This document shows positions 57,648 to 64,000 of a stretch of 64,000 nt of DNA, piece after piece (positions within the stretch are counted from its first letter, which is position 1; every line of letters starts with the position of its first letter). The notes under the pieces are model-generated. The model made no database searches. It was not told the DNA's origin and saw only the letters and a list, made by a program, of their open reading frames with translations. Source of the DNA: Bordetella genomosp. 13 (GTDB lineage: Bacteria > Pseudomonadota > Gammaproteobacteria > Burkholderiales > Burkholderiaceae_B); the NCBI RefSeq assembly GCF_007679965.1, contig NZ_VEHL01000004.1, positions 62,001 to 126,000 of the forward strand, read 5' to 3'. A program made the translations under genes and the position numbers.

Positions 57648-59327
57648 TCAGGCCGCGACGGGTTGCAGCGGTTCCGTCGGCTCGTCGGGGCGGTTCAGCT
57701 GCGCCAGGGCCGACGTGATGTCGGTTGCGGGCTGGAACGAGTCCGCGCGTGCCATGCCCCAGCCCACGCGATAGACATCGTGGCGGAACTCGCCGCGCAG
57801 CAATTCGCCCGGCGCCAGTTCGGGAAAGATCGCCGACAGCAGCTTCACTTCGGATGACGACACGCGCCGCGCGATGTGATGCGGGCGCAGCTGGCTGGGA
57901 TGCGTGAGGCCTGCGGCCCCGATCAGTTCGGCCAGTGCGTGCAGCGTGTTGCGATGGAAGTGCGCCACGCGCTGCGCCTTGTCCGGCACGACCAGCGCGC
58001 GTTGCCGCACGGGGTCTTGCGTGGTGACACCGGTGGGGCACTTGCCCGTGTGACAGGCCTGCGCCTGGATACAGCCGATGGCGAACATGAAGCCGCGCGC
58101 CGCGTTGCACCAGTCGGCGCCCAGGGCCATGGCGCGCCCCATGTCAAAAGCGGTGATGATCTTGCCCGAGGCGCCGATGCGGATGCGTTCGCGCAGGTTC
58201 ACGCCGATCAGGGTGTTGTGCACCAGGCGCAGCGCCTCTCGCAGCGGCGTGCCGACGTGGTCGACGAATTCGACGGGGGCCGCGCCCGTGCCGCCTTCCG
58301 CGCCGTCGACCACGATGAAGTCGGGCGTGATGCCGGTTTCCAGCATGGCCTTGACCATGGCGAACCATTCCCACGGATGGCCCATGCAGAACTTGAAGCC
58401 CACGGGCTTGCCGCCGGACAGCTCGCGCAGGCGCGCGATGAAGTGCATCAGGCCGATGGGCGAGTTGAACGCGCTGTGGCTGGACGGCGAGTTGCAATCG
58501 CGCCAGGGCTGCACGCCGCGCGCATCCGCGATCTCGATGGTGACCTTGCTGCCGGGCAGGATGCCGCCATGGCCGGGCTTGGCGCCCTGCGACAGCTTGA
58601 TCTCGATCATCTTCACCTGCGGCAGGCTGGCGTTGCGCACGAAGGCTTCCTCGGAGAACGCGCCATTCTCGTCGCGGCAGCCGAAGTAGCCCGAGCCGAT
58701 GTTCCAGACCAGCGCGCCGCCCGGCTCGCGGTGATAACGGCTGATGCCGCCTTCGCCGGTGTCGTGCGCGAAGTTGCCCTGGCGCGCGCCTTCGTTCAGG
58801 GCCAGCACGGCATTGGCCGACAGCGCGCCGAAGCTCATGGCCGAGATGTTGAAGGCCGACATGGAATACGGCTGGCGGCAGTCGGGGCCGCCGATGTTGA
58901 CGCGGAAGTCCGCGTCGGCCACGTGCGCCGGCGTCATCGAGTGGTTGATCCACTCGTAGCGGTCGCCGTAGACGTCTTCCTGCGTGCCAAAGGGGCGCTT
59001 GTCGATCTCTTCCTTTGCGCGCTGGTAGACGATGGAGCGCTGCGCGCGAGAGAACGGCGCGGCCTGCGTGTCGTCTTCCAGGAAGTACTGGCGGATCTCG
59101 GGCCGGATGAATTCGAACAGGAAACGCAGATTGCCCAGCACCGGGTAGTTGCGCCGGATGGCGTGGCGCGTCTGGATCATGTCGTACACGCCCAGCACCG
59201 CCAGCGCCGCCAGCGGCACGGCCGCGAACAGCCACCAGGCCGACACGGCCACGGCCAGCGCCAGCGTGACGACGGCACCTATTAGTATCAATGCAAAGGC
59301 CGTGAAGCGGCCGGCGATCCAGCTCAT
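57648..59327 (-). CDS. FMN-binding glutamate synthase family protein, membrane-anchored
   Basis: Of 559 residues, two N-terminal membrane helices (about 1-48) are followed by a glutamate-synthase-type FMN barrel. The barrel has AFNISAMSFGALSANAV, GAKPGHGGILPGSKVT, FIVVDGAEGGTGAAPVEF, and the Fe-S-like Cys cluster in FAIGCIQAQACHTGKCPTGV. The glutaminase domain of GltB is missing, so it is a stand-alone FMN oxidoreductase whose substrate is unproven. It is convergent with the cardiolipin synthase gene. Confidence 0.9.
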   Translation of the reverse strand: MSWIAGRFTAFALILIGAVVTLALAVAVSAWWLFAAVPLAALAVLGVYDMIQTRHAIRRNYPVLGNLRFLFEFIRPEIRQYFLEDDTQAAPFSRAQRSIVYQRAKEEIDKRPFGTQEDVYGDRYEWINHSMTPAHVADADFRVNIGGPDCRQPYSMSAFNISAMSFGALSANAVLALNEGARQGNFAHDTGEGGISRYHREPGGALVWNIGSGYFGCRDENGAFSEEAFVRNASLPQVKMIEIKLSQGAKPGHGGILPGSKVTIEIADARGVQPWRDCNSPSSHSAFNSPIGLMHFIARLRELSGGKPVGFKFCMGHPWEWFAMVKAMLETGITPDFIVVDGAEGGTGAAPVEFVDHVGTPLREALRLVHNTLIGVNLRERIRIGASGKIITAFDMGRAMALGADWCNAARGFMFAIGCIQAQACHTGKCPTGVTTQDPVRQRALVVPDKAQRVAHFHRNTLHALAELIGAAGLTHPSQLRPHHIARRVSSSEVKLLSAIFPELAPGELLRGEFRHDVYRVGWGMARADSFQPATDITSALAQLNRPDEPTEPLQPVAA

Positions 59328-59507
59328 CCCATCTCTCCGGTACGAGGATGGGGGCCACCTTACCAGATGCGGATCACGGCAGATACTGCCGGAAGGCGCA
59401 CGGACAGTGTGGGCGCCGCACCGGCCGCGCGGCCCTGGCGATACGACCGGGCCGATCGCCGTGCCATCGAACCCGGCCCGCCTACGCGGCCCGGCCTGTA
59501 CCCCCGT

Positions 59508-60734
59508 TCAGCAGCTGGACGGGGACGGCGTTTTCTCGACCGCCAGCCCGAAGGCGGGACGCAGGCGCACGCCGAGGACGTTGCCCACGAAGGCGGCGGG
59601 CAGCCACAGCCAGGCATGCAGGCTGCCGGACAGGATGCCGCTGAAGTAGGCGCCGATGTTGCAGCCGTAGGCCAGGCGCGCGCCGTAGCCCAGCAGCAGG
59701 CCGCCGATGACGGCGCCGGCCAACTGGCGTGCGGGCACCTTCCAGACGGGGGCGAACTTGCCGGCCGCCGAGGCCGCGGCCAGCGCGCCCAGCATCAGGC
59801 CGATGTCCATGACGGTGGTGACGTCCTGGCGCAGCGGCGCGGCCAGGGCGGCCTGCTGCTTCGTCCAGTACGCCCAGCTGGCGACGTCCATGCCCAGGCC
59901 GTCCAGCGTCTTGGCGCCCCACAGCGCGAACGCCGAGGTAATGCCCCAGGGCCGGCCGGCCAGCGCCAGCGTGGCGAAGTTCAGCGCGACCAGCGCCACG
60001 CCACCCCAGATCAGAGGCCAGGGCCCGCGCAGCAGCGACGCGGGTCGCGAGGTGCGCGCGGCGAACGAGACGAGCTGGCCGTGGCGGCGCTTCTCCAGCA
60101 CGGTGGATAGCCAGGCGATGGCCGCGAACACGGCCAGGTTGGCCAGCAGCGCAGTGGGCACGCCCCAGGCCTTGACGAGCGAGGTGGGCGGCAGCGCCGG
60201 CAGAGCGGACCACCACGAAAAATGCGCCGTGGCCAGCACCGAGCCGATGATGAAGAACACCAGCGTGACGATCATGCGGGTGTTGCCGCCGCCGACGGCG
60301 AACAGCGTGCCGGACGCGCATCCGCCGCCCAACTGCATGCCGATGCCGAACAGGAAGGCGCCCAGCAGCACCGAGACGCCGGCCGGCGACACCAGGCCCG
60401 CGACGGGCTGGCCGAACAGCGTGCCGGCCGCCAGGAACGGGAAGAACAGCAGCACGCCGACGGCCAGCATGGCCATCTGCGCGCGCAGCCCGGCGCCGCG
60501 ACGGTCGGCGACGAAGACACGCCAGGCCTGCGTGAAGCCGAACGACGCGTGGTACAGCGTGACGCCCAGCAAGGCGCCGGTGATCCACAGCGCGCTCTGG
60601 CGCCAGCCGACGGATTCCAGCAGGTAGGCCGCGCCGGCCAGGACCAGCAGCAGGGCGATCCAGAGCGGCTTGCGGTTGATGCGGATCGGCGGCAAGGCCG
60701 ACGGGAAGGGCAGTGTCGAGGCGGTTTGATTCAT
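59508..60734 (-). CDS. YeeE/YedE-family sulfur-compound permease
   Basis: Membrane protein of 408 residues with about ten helices in two homologous halves. Each half carries a conserved Cys motif (MQLGGGCASGTLFA and LAYGCNIGAYFSGIL) that in YeeE/TsuA proteins relays thiosulfate or other sulfur species. An additional Cys is the last residue (PSSC). No tusA/yeeD partner gene is adjacent. The AT-rich region upstream with a 14-bp palindrome is the probable regulated promoter. Confidence 0.88.
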   Translation of the reverse strand: MNQTASTLPFPSALPPIRINRKPLWIALLLVLAGAAYLLESVGWRQSALWITGALLGVTLYHASFGFTQAWRVFVADRRGAGLRAQMAMLAVGVLLFFPFLAAGTLFGQPVAGLVSPAGVSVLLGAFLFGIGMQLGGGCASGTLFAVGGGNTRMIVTLVFFIIGSVLATAHFSWWSALPALPPTSLVKAWGVPTALLANLAVFAAIAWLSTVLEKRRHGQLVSFAARTSRPASLLRGPWPLIWGGVALVALNFATLALAGRPWGITSAFALWGAKTLDGLGMDVASWAYWTKQQAALAAPLRQDVTTVMDIGLMLGALAAASAAGKFAPVWKVPARQLAGAVIGGLLLGYGARLAYGCNIGAYFSGILSGSLHAWLWLPAAFVGNVLGVRLRPAFGLAVEKTPSPSSC

Positions 60735-60771
60735 CGAGGCAGTCTACCTACCGCATCTAATTTCTCAAAAT

Positions 60772-60785
60772 AATCAAATTTGATT
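60772..60785. promoter_or_regulatory. palindromic candidate operator before the YeeE/YedE gene
   Basis: AATCAAATTTGATT is a perfect 14-bp palindrome in a 72-base AT-rich gap between arsB (stop) and the YeeE/YedE start, 38 bases upstream of that start. AT-rich palindromes of this kind are typical of ArsR/BigR-type sulfur- or metal-sensing repressors; no regulator gene is adjacent. Confidence 0.5.
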
Positions 60786-60806
60786 TTTTAATTTCTTTTG
60801 GAAATA

Positions 60807-62090
60807 TCAATATTGCAGCCGCCACGCCAGCGCGGCAAGCGTCACCAGCAGCACCGGCAGCGTCAGCACAATGCCCACGCGGAAGTAATACCCCCAGCCG
60901 ATGGTCAGCCCCTTGCGGGCCAGCACGTGCAGCCACAGCAGCGTGGCCAGGCTGCCGATGGGCGTGATCTTGGGGCCCAGGTCGCTGCCGATCACGTTGG
61001 CATAGATCATGGCGTCGCGCACGGGGCCCGTTGCGCTGGTGTCGGCGATGGACAGCGCGCCCACCAGCACGGTGGGCAGGTTGTTCATCACCGAGGACAG
61101 GAAGGCGGTGATCAGGCCCGTGCCCATGGCCGCGCCCCAGACGCCGTATTCGGCGCAGCGGTCCAGCAGGGTGGTCAGGTAGGAGGTCAGGCCGGCGTTG
61201 CGCAGGCCATATACCACCAGGTACATGCCCAGCGAGAAGACGACGATGTGCCAGGGCGCCTCGCGCATGATGCGGCGCGTGCCGACGATGTGCTGGCGTC
61301 CCGCCACCAGCAGCAGGCCGGCCGTGCCGGCGGCGGCGATGGCGCTGATGGGGATGCCCATGGGCTCGAGCACGAAGAAGCCCACCAGCAGCAGCGTCAG
61401 CACCACCCAGCCGGCGCGGAACGTGACGGGATCGCGCACGGCGCTGCGCGGATCGGGCAGCTGGGCCAGGTCGTAGCGGTCGGGGATGCCGCGCCGGAAG
61501 AACAGCATCAGCACGGCCAGCGTGGCGGCCACGGCCGCGACGTTGACCGGCACCATCACGGCCGCGTACTCGCCGAAGCCGATGCCGAAGAAATCGGCCG
61601 AGACGATGTTGACCAGGTTGGAGACGATCAGCGGAATGCTGGCGGTGTCGGCCACGAAGCCCGCCGCCATCACGAAGGCCAGCGTGGCGGCCGGCGCGAA
61701 GCCCAGCGCCAGCAGCATCTCCATGACGATGGGCGTGAGGATGAGCGCCGCGCCGTCGTTGGCGAACAGGGCGGTCACCACCGCGCCCAGCAGCACGATC
61801 AGCACGAACAGGCGCCGGCCGCTGCCCCCGCCCCAGCGGGCCACGTGCAGCGCCGCCCATTCGAAGAAGCCGGCCTGGTCCAGGATCAGGCTGGTGATGA
61901 TGATGGCGATGAAGGTGGCCGTGGCGTTCCAGACGATGTGCCAGACCGCGCCGACGTCGCTCCAGTGCACCACGCCGGTCAGCAGGGCCAGCGCCGCGCC
62001 GATGCAGGCGCTCCAGCCGATGCCCAGCCCGCGCGGTTGGGCGATGACGAGCACCAGGGTCAGGGCGAAAATGGCGATGGCGAGCGGCAT
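60807..62090 (-). CDS. arsB: arsenite efflux permease ArsB
   Basis: Membrane carrier of 427 residues with about twelve helices that exports arsenite or antimonite. The sequence matches ArsB along its length, including [58 protein letters not shown] and [20 protein letters not shown]. No arsR, arsC or arsH gene is adjacent, so it stands outside a normal ars operon and upstream of the sulfur permease on the same strand. Confidence 0.92.
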   Translation of the reverse strand: MPLAIAIFALTLVLVIAQPRGLGIGWSACIGAALALLTGVVHWSDVGAVWHIVWNATATFIAIIITSLILDQAGFFEWAALHVARWGGGSGRRLFVLIVLLGAVVTALFANDGAALILTPIVMEMLLALGFAPAATLAFVMAAGFVADTASIPLIVSNLVNIVSADFFGIGFGEYAAVMVPVNVAAVAATLAVLMLFFRRGIPDRYDLAQLPDPRSAVRDPVTFRAGWVVLTLLLVGFFVLEPMGIPISAIAAAGTAGLLLVAGRQHIVGTRRIMREAPWHIVVFSLGMYLVVYGLRNAGLTSYLTTLLDRCAEYGVWGAAMGTGLITAFLSSVMNNLPTVLVGALSIADTSATGPVRDAMIYANVIGSDLGPKITPIGSLATLLWLHVLARKGLTIGWGYYFRVGIVLTLPVLLVTLAALAWRLQY

Positions 62091-62191
62091 GGTGCGGCGT
62101 GCGGAAGGAAAGCCGCGATGGTAGCGTGTTTCGCGCGCGGCGGATCGCTGTCAGAATCGCGCCCTTGTCATCGCATCGAAGGAGTTCGCCC

Positions 62192-62632
62192 ATGTCCAAC
62201 AGTTCGCCCGCTGCCCGCATGGTCGTCGACGCCTGGGAACGCCTGCGCGACGATGCCAGCGTGGTGCGGCACGCGGTGTTCGTGGTCGAGCAGTCGGTGC
62301 CGGTCGAGATCGAGATGGACGACCAGGATGCCGTGTCGGTCCATGCCGTGGCCTACGATGCCGAGGGCAGGCCCGTGGCCACCGGCCGCCTGTTGCCAGA
62401 CGGCCATATCGGTCGCATGGCGGTGATGGCGCGCACGCGCGGCGCGGGCGTCGGCGGACAGGTGCTGCGGGCGTTGATCGAGCGGGCGCGCGCCCAGGGC
62501 CACGCCGAGGTGGCGCTCAATGCCCAGACCCATGCGCGGGCCTTCTACGAAGGCCATGGTTTCGTGGCGGAGGGCGACGAGTTCGTCGAGGCGGGCATCC
62601 CGCACGTGTCGATGCGGCTGGCGCTGGACTGA
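62192..62632 (+). CDS. GNAT-family N-acetyltransferase (YjcF-like)
   Basis: Of 146 residues from ATG 62192 with AAGGAG seven bases upstream. The acetyl-CoA-binding motif A (GRMAVMARTRGAGVGGQVLRAL), LLPDGHIG, and the C-terminal NAQTHARAFYEGHGFV and FVEAGIPHVSMRL signatures are those of the YjcF group. The acetyl acceptor is unknown. Confidence 0.9.
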   Translation: MSNSSPAARMVVDAWERLRDDASVVRHAVFVVEQSVPVEIEMDDQDAVSVHAVAYDAEGRPVATGRLLPDGHIGRMAVMARTRGAGVGGQVLRALIERARAQGHAEVALNAQTHARAFYEGHGFVAEGDEFVEAGIPHVSMRLALD

Positions 62633-62645
62633 ACCCGGCCTGCCG

Positions 62646-63920
62646 TCAGTTCGCCGACGCCGACTCCCGTGCCCGCTTCACCTCCAGCGAGGTCACCGCT
62701 GCCGCCGAGTTCCCCCAGCTGTTGCGGATGTACGTGACCAGCAGCGCCGTGTCGTTGTCGTTGAGCACCTGCCCGAACGGCGGCATGCCGTGCGGCCGCG
62801 GGTTGTCCGCGGTGGGCGCGGCGAAACCGCCCTCCAGCACCATGCGGATGGCATTGATGGGCGACGGCGCCGTCACGGTCGGATTTCCCGCCAGCGGCGG
62901 CCAGGCCTGCGTGCTGCCTTCGCCCGATGCCTGGTGGCATTGCGCGCAGTGCTGGGCGTACAGTTTGCCGCCGGCTTCCAGCGCCGCGGGCTGCGGGGCC
63001 GTGGTGCGCGGCGCCTGCGTGGCGGGCGCCAGGCTCTTCAGATAGACGCCGATTGCCAGGGCGTCGTCGGCGCTCAGGTGCTGTGTGCTGCCCTGGACCA
63101 CTTCGGCCATCGGGCCGCTGGCCGTGGAGTGCGCGGCCATGCCGGTGCGCAGCAGCGCGGCGATGTCTTCGGCGGACCAGTTGCCCAGGCCCGTGGCGGG
63201 CGAGCCGCTCAGCGCCGGCGCATACCAGTCCAGCATCGGGATCAGGCCACCGCCTAGGGCGGCGCCGTCCACGGTGGCGCCCATGCCATTGCGCGGCGCA
63301 TGGCAGGCCGCGCAATGGCCCATGCCCTGCGTCAGGTAGCGCCCGCGGTTCCATTGAGCCGGGCGGTCCGCGTCGTCTTCCAGCACGCCCGGCGTGAAGT
63401 ACAGCACGCGCCAGGCTGCCAGCAGCGGCCGCTGGTCATACGGGAAGCGCAGCTCGGGGGCGCGGCTGGCCTGGCTCACCGCCGGTATCGTGCGTAGATA
63501 GGCATACAGCGCGTCCGAATCCGCGCGCGACACGCGCGTGTACTCGGTATACGGAAAGGCTGGATAAAGCAGCGTCCCGTCGCGCGACTTGCCGTTGTGC
63601 AACGCGTTCCAGAACTCGTCCGCGGTCCACGCCCCGATGCCGGTCTGGGCGTCGGGCGTGATGTTGGGCCCGTACAGCGTGCCGAACGGCGTGGGCACTG
63701 GCGTGCCGCCCGCATACGCCTTGCCGCCGCGCGCCGTGTGGCAGGTCATGCAGTTGCCGACCAGCGCGAGGTAGCGGCCGCGTTCGAGCTGGGCGGCGGG
63801 ATCGGTGGCGGGCACGGAAGGCGGGCCGGCGTCCTCGCGCGTGCCCAGCCAATACGTGGCGCCCGCGGCCGCCGCGATCAGCAGCAGCAAGGCCAGCAGG
63901 ATGCGTGCAATCAGTCTCAT
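62646..63920 (-). CDS. tri-haem cytochrome c, dehydrogenase electron-transfer subunit
   Basis: Membrane-anchored periplasmic cytochrome with three haem motifs: Cys57-x2-Cys60-His, Cys203-x2-Cys206-His and Cys325-x2-Cys328-His. The ATG at 63920 begins a signal anchor (MRLIARILLALLLLIAAAAG), giving 424 residues; the longer frame from 63956 adds 12 polar residues. This three-domain layout is that of the cytochrome subunit of alcohol, aldehyde or molybdopterin hydroxylase dehydrogenases. The preceding gene, cut by the window end, stops 11 bases before this start and is probably the catalytic partner. Confidence 0.88.
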   Translation of the reverse strand: MRLIARILLALLLLIAAAAGATYWLGTREDAGPPSVPATDPAAQLERGRYLALVGNCMTCHTARGGKAYAGGTPVPTPFGTLYGPNITPDAQTGIGAWTADEFWNALHNGKSRDGTLLYPAFPYTEYTRVSRADSDALYAYLRTIPAVSQASRAPELRFPYDQRPLLAAWRVLYFTPGVLEDDADRPAQWNRGRYLTQGMGHCAACHAPRNGMGATVDGAALGGGLIPMLDWYAPALSGSPATGLGNWSAEDIAALLRTGMAAHSTASGPMAEVVQGSTQHLSADDALAIGVYLKSLAPATQAPRTTAPQPAALEAGGKLYAQHCAQCHQASGEGSTQAWPPLAGNPTVTAPSPINAIRMVLEGGFAAPTADNPRPHGMPPFGQVLNDNDTALLVTYIRNSWGNSAAAVTSLEVKRARESASAN

Positions 63921-63931
63921 GGGAGATCCGT

Positions 63932-64000
63932 TCAGCGTTGTGACTGGCTGCCGCATTGCGCGGGCAGGGTGGCCGAACCGGCGGGCTCGGGCGCGTAGCC
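63932..64000 (-). CDS. C-terminus of an unidentified gene upstream of the cytochrome
   Basis: Reading leftward from the window edge, 22 codons remain open and end GSATLPAQCGSQSQR-stop at 63934-63932, 11 bases before the cytochrome c start. Spacing and strand suggest the preceding gene of the same operon, perhaps the dehydrogenase catalytic subunit. Too short to identify. Confidence 0.5.
   Translation of the reverse strand, partial: GYAPEPAGSATLPAQCGSQSQR

Overview
The window is GC-rich, densely packed bacterial chromosome. Gene content and order point to the Alcaligenaceae, most likely Bordetella or Achromobacter. The evidence is a dxs-folE2 pair, an rpsF-priB-rpsR-rplI-dnaB block, a betaproteobacterial H-NS-like protein, two Bug-type (TctC) solute-binding proteins and a three-gene pnt transhydrogenase. 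I cannot name the species. Both ends cut genes: dxs on the left, and an unidentified gene on the right seen only as 22 C-terminal codons.

Layout. 1-5 kb: isoprenoid and folate genes, then the S6/PriB/S18/L9 operon with a visible sigma70 promoter and a structured leader, then dnaB. 5-9.7 kb: a bile-acid-type symporter and a small catabolic island (FCD GntR regulator, Bug receptor, RraA-like lyase, and PdxA on the opposite strand). 9.7-12.4 kb: phoH, prxQ/bcp and an Mth938-like gene. 12.6-16.7 kb: alaC-hom-thrC for amino acid synthesis. 17-25 kb: fbp, pepN, an H-NS-like gene, a nitrilase-fold amidase and tldD, with three copies of an unusual palindromic element. 25.1-32.1 kb: an aromatic-rich leader peptide and attenuator before a DAHP synthase gene, then a D-2-hydroxyacid dehydrogenase and glcDEF. 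32-38 kb: pntAA-pntAB-pntB, a degraded Doc-like toxin with its small partner, an N-formylglutamate amidohydrolase and a second Bug receptor. 38-44 kb: LysR regulator, mnmA, TauE/SafE permease, GST, purB. 44-50 kb: cytochromes, small membrane and secreted proteins, a Ser/Gly/Ala repeat protein, a VOC protein and a NUC1 endonuclease. 50.5-55.2 kb: tRNA-Met(CAU), frmA-frmR with two operator-like sites, and egtD-egtB for ergothioneine. 55-64 kb: cardiolipin synthase, an FMN glutamate-synthase-like protein, a YeeE/YedE sulfur permease, ArsB, a GNAT protein and a tri-haem cytochrome c.

Most genes are ordinary housekeeping or metabolic genes. The parts that gene-by-gene annotation does not explain are four. 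(1) The three palindromic elements share a conserved core but have unrelated, self-complementary arms. (2) The upstream region of the DAHP synthase gene looks like a complete transcription attenuator. (3) The Doc-like gene has lost its catalytic centre but kept both ends. (4) A consensus promoter lies about 460 bases from the nearest downstream gene. Many long open frames lie antisense to real genes; these are a by-product of the high GC content and are not listed.
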